From Chryseobacterium rhizosphaerae (GTDB lineage: Bacteria > Bacteroidota > Bacteroidia > Flavobacteriales > Weeksellaceae), in contig NZ_QNUF01000033.1 of NCBI RefSeq assembly GCF_003385455.1, positions 1 through 54,322 of the forward strand: a DNA stretch of 54,322 bases, in the 5' to 3' direction. Below the pieces are notes generated by a model that saw nothing but the letters and a program-made list of their open reading frames with translations, made no database searches and was not told the DNA's origin. The position numbers and the translations under genes are program-made. This document shows positions 8,524 to 16,933 of the stretch, in pieces. The stretch's first letter is position 1. Every line of letters begins with the position of its first letter.

Positions 8524-10629
8524 ATAATTATAGTGATTGATCAGAATCCTGATCTCATTAAATTCAAAATTACTTGGCAGTACATTCTTCCATTCTGTCA
8601 AAGTTTCCTGAGGGTTTTTATAAAACTCTGTTTCAAAAGCTTTGATTTTATCGGAAGTAATGACTCTTGAAATATCCAGCAATCCCTGTTCTGCAAATTT
8701 AGCAAGGTGACCGATTACGGTTTCTTTTACCAAGCCTCTTTCCAAAGCAATTTCTCCAATGGTTTTTCCTTGTTCGAATAACTGGAAAGTTAAAACCTGT
8801 GAAGGCACTTTAGCGATTTTCAGATTGATTTCTTTATCATTCTTTTCATCTAAAAGCTTCGTTTCAAGAAGGTGAATATCTTTCAGGCTGTTCAAATATT
8901 CCTCAATATCTTCCAACCAGTTTCTGAATTCATCATTATACTGTTTTAGGCCTTTGGCTCCTTTGATCTCAGCATAAAATTCTTTTAAAGGATTAAAAAT
9001 TTTATCTCTGGTTTCCACAAAGAAAAAATTAACCGCCCCTTTTGTTTTGCTTTCAATTTCAGCCCATTCTTCTTTTTTCTCAATAAAATTATTAACCTTC
9101 TGGAAAATAACTCTTTCTAATTTCTCAAAGATCTTTCCAAGATTTACGCTTTCATGTTTCAGCTGAAGGTACAGCTGATTGGTTTTAACATGGTCTAAAT
9201 TTTTGGTAACTACAGACAGCTTATTCCAGTCTTCCACCTCTTTTAAAAACCATAAACAATCTACTGTACGAAGTACTTTTCTGATACTGTAATCATATTT
9301 TTCCTGATTCAGGATAGATTCAATATGATCATTAGCCACTGTATCTGTATGGAAATGAAGAATCCTGTTGTCTTTAAAAATAACTTCAGGAGTAATTTTT
9401 GATTTTAAAACAATTCCTTCCAATGTTCTGCAACGGGACAACGCTACATATACCTGACCGGCAGTAAAACTTTTTCCTGCATCAATGATTATCTTATCAA
9501 AGGTTAGTCCCTGGCTTTTGTGGATGGTAACTGCCCAGGCCAATTTTATCGGAAACTGCTCAAAACTCCCTAATACCTCTTCCTGAATGGTTTTATCGGT
9601 ATCCAGGAAATATTTTTTCTGTTCCCAGGTCTCTCTTTTCACCGTGATTTCAAGCTCACTTTCATCCAGAACAACCCGGATTTCATTTTTGTCCAACCCG
9701 ATAATTTCCCCCAATTTCCCGTTGAAATACCTCTTTTCCCCGGAAATATCATTCCTGATGAACATAATCTGTGCTCCAATTTTCAATTCTAAAAATTGTT
9801 CATTAGGGAACTGATTTTCTTTAAAATCTCCTACAAGTTTAGCCTCATAGGTTTGAGCATCTACTTTTATTTCTGCTAATTTCTCCTGATTGATCTCATC
9901 AGCCATTTTGTTGTGAGAACAAAGGTAAACGTATGATTCTTTCCCAATATTGAAATCAGGATCATATCTTTTATTCAGGTAATCAAAATCTATATTCGCC
10001 ACATCACCATCACGGATAGCATTCAGGATTTCCAAAAATTCTTCATCAGACTGTCTGTACACTTTCGTCAGCTCAATGGTAACCAAAGGAATATCTTTAA
10101 TAGCATGGCTATCAAAAAAGAATGGTGAATTGTAATACATTTTTAGGATATGTTCATCCCTCACTACCGGCGGAAGCTGATAAAGATCTCCGATAAACAG
10201 CATTTGTACTCCTCCAAACCTTTGATTATTCCTTCTGATAAACCGTAAAGAGAAATCCATCATATCCAAAACATCTGCTCTCAACATAGAAACCTCGTCT
10301 ATAATAATGATTTCAACTTCTCTTAAAAGCTTAAGTTTATCCTTCCGGTATTTAAAATGGGGCATCAGGTCAGCTATATTATTAGCCAAACTGGTATCTA
10401 TCCTTTCCGTAGTGGGCAGAAAAGTTCTCAATGGTAATCCAAACATCGAATGGATGGTAACACCACCTGCATTGATTGCGGCAATACCCGTAGGTGCTAC
10501 CACAACATGTTTTTTCTTTGTCCGCTTTACAAAGTCATTAAGAAATGTAGTCTTTCCTGTCCCGGCTTTTCCAGTCAGAAAGACACTTCGGTTCGTGTGC
10601 TCTAATAAGTCAAAAAAATGATTGTTCAT
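8503..10629 (-). CDS. PIF1/RecD-like helicase with C-terminal HTH domain
   Basis: 708 residues from MNNHFFDLLEHTNRSVFLTG. The open frame runs 58 codons upstream, but that part overlaps the divergent promoter region and is not helicase-like. Superfamily 1B features: Walker A GKAGTGKTT near the N-terminus, Walker B IIIDEVSM, QMLFIGDLYQLPP (motif III), and a UvrD_C_2-like AVTIHKSQGLTFDKIIID plus YVALSRCRTLEGI. The C-terminal 100 residues hold a helix-turn-helix (LFEQGKTIGEIALERGLVKETVIGHL) of the type also found at the end of some RecQ proteins. Probably a DNA helicase in repair or replication; the substrate is unknown. Confidence 0.9.
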   Translation of the reverse strand: MNNHFFDLLEHTNRSVFLTGKAGTGKTTFLNDFVKRTKKKHVVVAPTGIAAINAGGVTIHSMFGLPLRTFLPTTERIDTSLANNIADLMPHFKYRKDKLKLLREVEIIIIDEVSMLRADVLDMMDFSLRFIRRNNQRFGGVQMLFIGDLYQLPPVVRDEHILKMYYNSPFFFDSHAIKDIPLVTIELTKVYRQSDEEFLEILNAIRDGDVANIDFDYLNKRYDPDFNIGKESYVYLCSHNKMADEINQEKLAEIKVDAQTYEAKLVGDFKENQFPNEQFLELKIGAQIMFIRNDISGEKRYFNGKLGEIIGLDKNEIRVVLDESELEITVKRETWEQKKYFLDTDKTIQEEVLGSFEQFPIKLAWAVTIHKSQGLTFDKIIIDAGKSFTAGQVYVALSRCRTLEGIVLKSKITPEVIFKDNRILHFHTDTVANDHIESILNQEKYDYSIRKVLRTVDCLWFLKEVEDWNKLSVVTKNLDHVKTNQLYLQLKHESVNLGKIFEKLERVIFQKVNNFIEKKEEWAEIESKTKGAVNFFFVETRDKIFNPLKEFYAEIKGAKGLKQYNDEFRNWLEDIEEYLNSLKDIHLLETKLLDEKNDKEINLKIAKVPSQVLTFQLFEQGKTIGEIALERGLVKETVIGHLAKFAEQGLLDISRVITSDKIKAFETEFYKNPQETLTEWKNVLPSNFEFNEIRILINHYNYKKEKNS

Positions 10630-10635
10630 CGTTGT

Positions 10636-10643
10636 CAAAAATA
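10636..10643 (-). promoter_or_regulatory. Candidate -7 promoter element of the helicase gene
   Basis: On the minus strand TATTTTTG, six bases before the ATG at 10629. It fits a nearly leaderless mRNA and argues against the 58-codon upstream extension. Confidence 0.55.
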
Positions 10644-10711
10644 CGGAAATGAATTTGATTTTCTTACCTTGGCACAAGTTTTGAAAATTCTTACTAAGAA
10701 CAATGTTTATA

Positions 10712-11164
10712 ATGAAAAAAAAATTTATCCTTATTCCTGCGTTAGTATTATGTACTACATTCAGTCTTATTTCATGTAATACCTCAAAGAATGCAAATAC
10801 CAATCTTCCGAAAGATATTTCTGAAAGACCTGCTGATCAGGACAGTCAAAAATACGACCAGGCATTATTGGATAAATTAAAAGCCTCTATTGAATCTGAA
10901 GTTTCCGGTGAAAAATGTACTGACGCCAATGAATGGGCATTTGCTCCAATGGGATTAAAATCATGCGGCGGACCTCAGCAGTATATTGCTTATCCAAAAA
11001 AAATAGAAGCCTCTATCATATCAAGAATTAAAGACTATACGGATAAGGTCAGAATTTTTAATGAAAAATATAATATTGTGTCTGATTGTGTGGTGATCAC
11101 TCCTCCTACCTCTCTTAAATGTGTTAACGGAAAGATAAGACTCATCACCCCGGATATCAATTAA
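10712..11164 (+). CDS. Small putative lipoprotein of unknown function
   Basis: 150 residues. It begins MKKKFILIPALVLCTTFSLISC, a lipoprotein signal with lipobox LIS-Cys, so it is exported and lipid-anchored. The mature part has a paired-cysteine pattern: GEKCTDANEWAF, LKSCGGPQQYIAYPKK, VSDCVVITPPTSLKCVNGKI. That gives four cysteines which could form two disulfides in the periplasm or at the surface. An ATG nine bases upstream (10703) would add MFI; the lysine-rich start is more signal-like. The family is not named here. It is divergent from the helicase gene, with a weak -7-like TACCTTGG at 10666-10673. Confidence 0.82.
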   Translation: MKKKFILIPALVLCTTFSLISCNTSKNANTNLPKDISERPADQDSQKYDQALLDKLKASIESEVSGEKCTDANEWAFAPMGLKSCGGPQQYIAYPKKIEASIISRIKDYTDKVRIFNEKYNIVSDCVVITPPTSLKCVNGKIRLITPDIN

Positions 11165-11235
11165 AAATAAAGCAAAGGTTCTATAATCAAATCATTACAA
11201 ATTCTTTTAAGGAATTTTTATACTAGGATGATATA

Positions 11236-11263
11236 CAAAGCTCCATCAAAAGATGGAGCTTTG
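11236..11263. terminator. Bidirectional terminator after the lipoprotein gene
   Basis: A perfect 12-bp stem CAAAGCTCCATC/GATGGAGCTTTG with loop AAAA. It lies between convergent genes. The T tract is short and interrupted. Confidence 0.65.
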
Positions 11264-11349
11264 TTGTATATTGATGTAACGATAAATGAAGTTTTGGTTT
11301 CAGAAGAGAAAATTCTTTCCATCCCGAAACCCGCAACAGATATCCCCGA

Positions 11350-11886
11350 TTATAATTCGTAGTCTTTTACATTTTCCTTATACCACGAAGAGTATTTCAC
11401 ATAATTATCAGCAATTCTGTTCACTTCTCCTTCCAGCAATTGGGCATTAATATCCTTAATTTTCTTGGCAGGAACTCCTCCCCAAACTTCTCCGGATTTA
11501 ATGTGAGTTCCCTGAGTCACTACAGATCCCGCCCCTACGATAGAATTTTCTTCCACCAGGCAGTCATCCATTACAATAGCTCCCATTCCGATCAGTACAT
11601 TATCTTTGATTGTACATCCATGCACAATAGCATTGTGGCCAATGGAAACATTGTTCCCAATATTCAAAGGATGTTTCTGATAAGTACAGTGCAGCATTGC
11701 ATTATCCTGAACATTTACTTTATCTCCCATTTTAATATAATGTACATCACCTCTGATCACTGCATTATACCAAACACTGCAGTCTCTTCCCATGGTAACA
11801 TCTCCAATAATGGTTGCTGTTTCTGCTAAAAAAGTATTCTCTCCGATCTGTGGTATTTTCCCTAAAAGTTCTTTTATAAGTGCCAT
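11350..11886 (-). CDS. Gamma-class carbonic anhydrase family protein
   Basis: 178 residues forming a left-handed beta-helix of hexapeptide repeats: IIGDVTMGRDCSVWYNAVIRGD, VNVQDNAMLHC, IGHNAIVHGCTIKDNVLIGMGAIVMDD, and a C-terminal helix. The three zinc-ligand histidines expected for the family are visible as MLH, GHN and IVH. The usual function is CO2 hydration or metal-binding acyltransferase-like scaffolding; YrdA/PaaY-type relatives often lack strong activity. The gene stands alone on the minus strand. Confidence 0.93.
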   Translation of the reverse strand: MALIKELLGKIPQIGENTFLAETATIIGDVTMGRDCSVWYNAVIRGDVHYIKMGDKVNVQDNAMLHCTYQKHPLNIGNNVSIGHNAIVHGCTIKDNVLIGMGAIVMDDCLVEENSIVGAGSVVTQGTHIKSGEVWGGVPAKKIKDINAQLLEGEVNRIADNYVKYSSWYKENVKDYEL

Positions 11887-11934
11887 AGTTTTAATTTGAA
11901 ATTTAAAAAATAAGCTTACTTGAAAATTATAATT

Positions 11935-12020
11935 TACCTACTTCTATTCAGTGTATCTAACTTCTAAATTAAAGCGATAGCAAAAATCTAACTCTCAACT
12001 TTCAGCTTCTAACTTCTAAT
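11935..12020. repeat. Degenerate CTAACTTCTAA-type intergenic repeat
   Basis: The spacer upstream of the NifU-like gene consists of imperfect copies of short units such as CTAACTTCTAA, CTAACTCTCAA and CTTCTAACTTCTAA. Related low-complexity arrays occur at 35435-35507 and 36072-36162 in this window. They lie outside genes and may form imperfect hairpins with inverted partners. Confidence 0.5.
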
Positions 12021-12023
12021 GCG

Positions 12024-12031
12024 TATTTTTG
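12024..12031 (+). promoter_or_regulatory. Candidate -7 promoter element of the NifU-like gene
   Basis: TATTTTTG, 21 bases before the ATG at 12053. It overlaps the TTG at 12029 that would extend the frame, so the ATG is preferred. Confidence 0.6.
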
Positions 12032-12052
12032 TATCTCAAATTTAACGAAAAA

Positions 12053-12931
12053 ATGCGTACCGTACTTATAGAACCAACTGAAAATCCAAAAGTGATGAAG
12101 TTTGTAGCAGATTACAATCTTATCCCGGGATCTTTAGAATTGGACAGAAACTCAGATATTTCAGAAATTCCTTTAGCACAAGAGCTTTTCAATTATCCTT
12201 TTGTAGAAAGAATTTTTATTACAGCTAATTTTGTAGCTATTGCAAAACAGGATACCATAGAATGGGAACATGTAGCTGAAAGTCTGAAAAATGTGATTGA
12301 GGATGAGCTATTGGCAAACCCAAGAATTTATCTTCAGAAGAAAAAGGAGATGTATCAGATTTATTCTGAGATGACTCCTAACCCCAACGTGATGAAATTT
12401 GTGTCAAGCAAATTACTGATGGATGGTTTCGTGGAAGTAAAATCAAGAGATGCAGCCGCTGAAGTTCCTTTAGCTGAAGCGATCTTCAAAGAATTTGATT
12501 TTGCTACTGAAGTTTTTATTTCTGACAATTTCGTGGCTGTTACTAAAGATCATTCTGTAGAATGGCATCAGGTAATGATGACTGTTCGTGCCCAGATTGC
12601 AGAATATCTTCAAAACGGAGGGGAAATATCAAAAGCTGAACCTCAGAAACATGAAAATCCTGTTGAAAAAATCATCAACAGAGAGTATACGGATGATGAG
12701 CAGAAGATTTCTGATATTCTGAATGAATATGTTGCTCCCGCAGTAGAAAATGATGGTGGAAAAATTTCTTTAATGGAATATGATGAAGCGAGTAAAACAG
12801 CAAAAATGCTTCTACAGGGTGCTTGTTCAGGATGTCCAAGCTCTACCGCTACTTTGAAAAACGGAATTGAGAACATTTTAAAACAATTTGTTCCTGATTT
12901 GGTAGAAAGAGTGGAGGCTGTGAACGGATAA
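12053..12931 (+). CDS. NifU-like Fe-S cluster scaffold protein (Nfu type) with duplicated N-terminal domain
   Basis: 292 residues. Two tandem Nfu N-terminal domains are visible: EPTENPKVMKFVAD at about 7-20, and MTPNPNVMKFVSS about 105 residues later, each followed by PLAxxxF and an [IV]FI[TS][AD]NFVA[IV][AT]K strand. The C-terminal NifU domain (about 205-292) has the cluster-ligating C258-S-G-C261 motif in LLQGACSGCPSS. The likely role is assembly or carriage of [4Fe-4S] clusters to apo-enzymes. An upstream TTG would add eight residues but coincides with the promoter. It is followed closely by an FMN reductase and hemH on the same strand, probably one transcript. Confidence 0.93.
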   Translation: MRTVLIEPTENPKVMKFVADYNLIPGSLELDRNSDISEIPLAQELFNYPFVERIFITANFVAIAKQDTIEWEHVAESLKNVIEDELLANPRIYLQKKKEMYQIYSEMTPNPNVMKFVSSKLLMDGFVEVKSRDAAAEVPLAEAIFKEFDFATEVFISDNFVAVTKDHSVEWHQVMMTVRAQIAEYLQNGGEISKAEPQKHENPVEKIINREYTDDEQKISDILNEYVAPAVENDGGKISLMEYDEASKTAKMLLQGACSGCPSSTATLKNGIENILKQFVPDLVERVEAVNG

Positions 12932-12942
12932 CAGAAATAAAA

Positions 12943-13470
12943 ATGCCTCCCGGAAATAAAATCATAGTAGTTATTGGAAGTGCTTCAAAAAACTCCAGTA
13001 ATCAGAAACTGATAGAACAGGTGCTGGAACAACATCCATATGTTGATTTCAAAATGATTGAAGATCTTTCTGTTCTTCCTCATTTTGATACTGCATTAAC
13101 AGATCATCATACGCCGGAAGAAATACTCGGCGTAAGAGAAGACATCAAAAACTCAAAGGGCGTTTTATTTTGCACACCGGAATATATTTTCAGTATTCCG
13201 GGCAGACTAAAAAATCTATTGGAATGGTGTGTTTCTACGACTGTTTTTTCTGACAAACCTGCAGCAGTCATTACTGCTTCGGCAAATGGAGAAAAAGGTC
13301 ACGAAGAACTATTAATGATTTTAAAAACTCTCGGAGCAACAATAGCAGCAGATCATCAGCTGCTGATAAAAGGAATAAAGGGGAAATTAAATAGCGATGG
13401 CTTAGTTGAAAATAATACATTTGCCAAAGTCTCAGAATTAGTAACAGATTTCAACAAGTCTGTTTCATAA
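12943..13470 (+). CDS. NADPH-dependent FMN reductase family protein
   Basis: 175 residues with a flavodoxin-like fold: IIVVIGSASKNSSNQKLIEQ at the N-terminus (FMN phosphate loop), then GVLFCTPEYIFSIPGRLKNLLEW, matching the PEYxxSxPGxLKNxxDW motif of the family. It probably reduces FMN or quinones, or serves as a flavin-dependent azoreductase-like enzyme. The start is 12 bases after the NifU-like stop, and hemH follows 15 bases after its own stop, so the three are likely cotranscribed. Confidence 0.9.
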   Translation: MPPGNKIIVVIGSASKNSSNQKLIEQVLEQHPYVDFKMIEDLSVLPHFDTALTDHHTPEEILGVREDIKNSKGVLFCTPEYIFSIPGRLKNLLEWCVSTTVFSDKPAAVITASANGEKGHEELLMILKTLGATIAADHQLLIKGIKGKLNSDGLVENNTFAKVSELVTDFNKSVS

Positions 13471-13485
13471 TTAAAATAAAAAATA

Positions 13486-14520
13486 TTGGATAAAAAAGGA
13501 ATTTTACTGGTAAATCTTGGATCGCCAAAGTCTACAGCGGTAAACGACGTAAAGGAATATCTTGATGAATTTTTGATGGATGAAAGGGTAATTGATTACC
13601 GTTGGATCTTTAGAGCACTTCTTGTCCGTGGAATTATTTTAAACACAAGACCTGCAAAATCTGCCGAAGCTTATAAAACAGTTTGGACAGACGAAGGATC
13701 TCCACTTATCGTTATTACTGAAAAAATTAAGAAGAAACTTCAGAAAGTTGTAGATGTTCCGGTAGAAATCGGAATGCGGTATGCCCAGCCAAGTATTGAA
13801 ACCGGTATTCAGAAATTGGTGGATCAGGGCATTTCAGAGATCGTACTTTTCCCACTGTACCCCCAATATGCGATGAGTACAACGGAAACAGTGATTGAAA
13901 TGGCAGAAGAGGTAAGAAAGAAGAAATTCCCGAAAGTAAAGATCAATTATATCCAACCTTTCTATAACAGGGATATTTATATTAACTGTCTTGCGGAGAG
14001 TATTAAAGAAAAACTTCCGGAAAACTTTGATGCACTGCAGTTTTCTTATCACGGTGTTCCAGAAAGGCATATTTATAAAACAGATCCGTCCAAAACCTGT
14101 AAAATTGATGATGCAAACTGTATCAACAGTCAGGTGGACACCCACAACGCGTATTGCTATAGACATCAATGTTATAAAACCACTGAAGCAGTCATTGCTA
14201 AAATGGGTCTTCCAAAAGAAAAAACAATTGTTTCTTTCCAGTCAAGACTGGGAAAAGACAAATGGATTGAGCCTTATACAGATGAAACCTTGGAGACTAT
14301 TCCTAAAAAAGGAGTAAAAAACCTTGCTGTAGTTTGTCCTGCTTTCGTTTCGGATTGTCTTGAAACCTTAGAAGAAATTTCTGTGGAAGGAAAAGAACAA
14401 TTCCTGCATGGCGGAGGCGAAAACTTCCATTATATTCCATGTCTGAATGATGAAGACCGATGGATTGAAGTAGTAAAAACGCTTTGCGAAGAAAAGCTGA
14501 ATGATTTCTATTTGGTGTAA
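13486..14520 (+). CDS. hemH: Ferrochelatase (TTG start)
   Basis: 344 residues. Inserts iron into porphyrin in the last step of heme synthesis. The N-terminus reads KKGILLVNLGSPKS (usual GVLLxNLGTP). The active-site block is QFSYHGVPERH; the C-terminal block is VVCPAFVSDCLETLEEI (usual P.FxxDCxETLEEI). In the frame only AAA-ATA-TTG-GAT separates an upstream TAA from the first conserved residues, so TTG at 13486 is the only reasonable start. Its position after a NifU-like Fe-S scaffold and an FMN reductase suggests an iron/heme grouping, which is inference. Confidence 0.94.
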   Translation: MDKKGILLVNLGSPKSTAVNDVKEYLDEFLMDERVIDYRWIFRALLVRGIILNTRPAKSAEAYKTVWTDEGSPLIVITEKIKKKLQKVVDVPVEIGMRYAQPSIETGIQKLVDQGISEIVLFPLYPQYAMSTTETVIEMAEEVRKKKFPKVKINYIQPFYNRDIYINCLAESIKEKLPENFDALQFSYHGVPERHIYKTDPSKTCKIDDANCINSQVDTHNAYCYRHQCYKTTEAVIAKMGLPKEKTIVSFQSRLGKDKWIEPYTDETLETIPKKGVKNLAVVCPAFVSDCLETLEEISVEGKEQFLHGGGENFHYIPCLNDEDRWIEVVKTLCEEKLNDFYLV

Positions 14521-14542
14521 TCTCACTTCACTAAAAACATAC

Positions 14543-14576
14543 AAAAGGCCACAAGTACTTTACTTGTGGCCTTTTT
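14543..14576. terminator. Bidirectional terminator between hemH and the M4 protease
   Basis: A perfect 15-bp stem AAAAGGCCACAAGTA/TACTTGTGGCCTTTT with loop CTT, flanked by A and T tracts, between two convergent genes. Confidence 0.9.
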
Positions 14577-14601
14577 AATTGACTATATTATAACTAAAGG
14601 A

Positions 14602-16557
14602 TTATTTTTTAATCAAGTTTCCTGCCTTCTGACCATTCACGGTTACAACGTATACACCAGGAAGGATATTAGAAGGAAGCTGTATATTGATTCTGTTTCC
14701 TCCGTCAGTAAGGTTCACTTTTTCAGAAAGTTCTCTCTTACCTGTTAAACTTACCAATTCTACGATTCCATTTCCGGCTTTCGCTTCAAATTCTACCGTA
14801 AACCTGTCTGTAGCAGGATTCGGGCTGATGGTATATGGAGAAACTTTTGATGCAGAAGCAATAAGTCCCGCAGCAGAAGTACCTCCTCCAACACCTACAG
14901 CATTCCAGGCATTTGTAACCTGTGTTACTTCATTGCTTCCTGCTCCATACAAATCTGTGGCTGCCTGAAGAGAATAGGTTCTCGCATTGGCATAAGTAGA
15001 AGCAGAAGTAAGATAAGTAGTCAAAGTTCTGTAAGCAATTGCTCCTGCCTTATCCAATCCTACTCCTGAAACATTATAAGCAAATCCATTATCATTAGCT
15101 CCCGTGCCCCCTGTTACTAATAAATAATACCAGAAATTAAGGACTCCTGAATTGGTATGAACTCCACAGTAGTCATTCAGATCCCGATTTGGTACTGCAC
15201 ATCCTGTAGTGCTTACATCCTTCCAATAAGTGCCTTTATACGTATCCGGTTGCTTAAAAGCATTGGGATTTGCCATATCTCTGATGACATAGTTGAAATC
15301 TTCACCTATTGTCCAGCTCGCCTGGCTAGGCCTTGCCCAACGTTCTATGGTATTTCCAAAAATATCAGAGAAACCTTCATTGAGCGCTCCCGGTTCTCTT
15401 TCGTATACAAGATTGGCAGTTTTAGAGGTCATTCCATGGGTAATCTCATGCCCACAGACATCAATAGCTGTTAATGGTTTATTTCCGTTATTGGCATTTC
15501 CATCCCCATAAGTCATTCTGGAACCATCCCAGGAAGCATTGAAATAATTGGTTGAATAATGAACGTAGGATTTGATCGCAAAATTATTATTATCAATACT
15601 TTTTCTTCCAAATTTCGTAAAATAATAATCTAATGTCATTTCTGCTCCCCAATGGGCATCTGTAGCATACTGATCTTTATTGATATTCACATTATTCCAT
15701 ACGTTATCGGTATCTGTAAAATCTACAGCAGAAGAATAATTGGTCCCTTTTTTCAAATTATAGGTTTCTACAGCTGTTCCCCCATTTCTTCCGGTTTCTC
15801 TTAACCTATAGCTTCCATTGTAAGAGTCAGCTACGATATTCCGGTTTCCGCTATAAGCGGTAGTAGCCGTTCCCGGAGTATTTACCTCATGGATGATTGC
15901 ATTTGTACCCAAAACCTTACCGTTTTTGGCATCTACAAAAACATATTGTCTGCTTAACGGTTTTTCTGCATAGATATCAAATTTATAAGCCAATACTAAG
16001 TCGGTCAGCTTATCATCAGAAGGATCTGAGTAATACACCAATTCGCCTTTCGGAACAAAACTTGCATCCGCATTGCCAGATTCTCTTTTAATAAAATCTT
16101 CCTCTTCCTTATTTTCCCATTTATATGAGTCTGCACCTACAAATGACAGTGCATTTTGCAATGCTATACTTTCAGAGATGTTAGCCTTTTTTTCAGCCTT
16201 TTCCGGAACTTTAAGAATCCAATTTCCGGACTGCCCTACAATTTTGCCTCCTTTCGTCTGTACAGCCATCATTCCGTATTCTACAGGAATATTATTTACG
16301 GTCTGTTGAAATCGATGGGTTTCAAAACCCAGTGCATCTTTTTCAAGTCCCAATTTACGGGCCTGTCCTGGTGCAAGTCTTTGAGAAGTTTCATCAAATA
16401 AAACCGGGCTTCCTTGAAAAGTGGGTGCATTTTTATCGAATCTCATGAATTCTGCATGCAATCCGTCTTTACCCGGAATTAATTTTGATGGAGTGTTTTG
16501 TCCAAAAACAAAAGAGCAGGCAGCAACGCTTGCCACTAAAATAAACTTTGTCTTCAT
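14602..16557 (-). CDS. M4-family (thermolysin-like) metalloprotease with T9SS C-terminal sorting domain
   Basis: 651 residues. Signal peptide MKTKFILVASVAACSFVFGQ; propeptide with an FTP/PepSY-like region (about 30-210); catalytic domain with zinc site H370-E-I-T-H374 and third ligand E394 in GALNEGFSDIFG; downstream GVHTNSGVLNFWYYLL carries the catalytic-histidine region. The last 75 residues (YTISPNPATDRFTVEFEA ... NILPGVYVVTVNGQ) form a type A sorting domain recognised by the type IX secretion system. It should be secreted to the medium or cell surface and activated by propeptide removal. The next gene upstream on the same strand encodes the T9SS plug protein. Confidence 0.95.
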   Translation of the reverse strand: MKTKFILVASVAACSFVFGQNTPSKLIPGKDGLHAEFMRFDKNAPTFQGSPVLFDETSQRLAPGQARKLGLEKDALGFETHRFQQTVNNIPVEYGMMAVQTKGGKIVGQSGNWILKVPEKAEKKANISESIALQNALSFVGADSYKWENKEEEDFIKRESGNADASFVPKGELVYYSDPSDDKLTDLVLAYKFDIYAEKPLSRQYVFVDAKNGKVLGTNAIIHEVNTPGTATTAYSGNRNIVADSYNGSYRLRETGRNGGTAVETYNLKKGTNYSSAVDFTDTDNVWNNVNINKDQYATDAHWGAEMTLDYYFTKFGRKSIDNNNFAIKSYVHYSTNYFNASWDGSRMTYGDGNANNGNKPLTAIDVCGHEITHGMTSKTANLVYEREPGALNEGFSDIFGNTIERWARPSQASWTIGEDFNYVIRDMANPNAFKQPDTYKGTYWKDVSTTGCAVPNRDLNDYCGVHTNSGVLNFWYYLLVTGGTGANDNGFAYNVSGVGLDKAGAIAYRTLTTYLTSASTYANARTYSLQAATDLYGAGSNEVTQVTNAWNAVGVGGGTSAAGLIASASKVSPYTISPNPATDRFTVEFEAKAGNGIVELVSLTGKRELSEKVNLTDGGNRINIQLPSNILPGVYVVTVNGQKAGNLIKK

Positions 16558-16850
16558 AATAATTTTTGTTAGTGTGAAAAACGAATTTATAAATTTTTCA
16601 CAATAAAATGATTAATTCAGTGAATAAAATTTAATAGATATTATAAATAAATAAACAAAACACAATTATGATTTTATAAAAAAAATGATTAATTAAAGAT
16701 AATTTTATTATTAAAAAATATATTAATTGATAATATTAATACAAATCAAAATTTTGTGAATTAAAATTTTAACTATGCTTGACATTGTATTTTACACTTG
16801 AAATAAATCGCTCATTTTATTAAAAACCAGTATTCATAAGGCTTCACAAA
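16558..16850. other. AT-rich intergenic region upstream of the M4 protease
   Basis: About 290 bases without a credible gene, strongly AT-rich. It should contain the minus-strand M4 promoter, but no convincing TAnnTTTG with a -33 partner was found. A plus-strand TTGACA at 16779 has no gene to serve. Confidence 0.5.
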
Positions 16851-16884
16851 AACAAAGGCTGTCTCAGATAAGACAGCCTTTGTT
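16851..16884 (-). terminator. Terminator of the DUF5103 gene
   Basis: A perfect 14-bp stem AACAAAGGCTGTCT/AGACAGCCTTTGTT with a 6-base loop. Read on the minus strand it is followed by TTTG and T-rich sequence, 50 bases after the stop. Confidence 0.8.
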
Positions 16885-16933
16885 TTACATATACTAAATA
16901 ATATTTGTTAACCTTTAAAAAGTAAAGAATTCG

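Noticed and set aside
16779..16810. TTGACA sigma70-like -35 on the plus strand
   Set aside because: No plus-strand gene follows and Bacteroidota promoters use TTTG/TAnnTTTG; likely chance.
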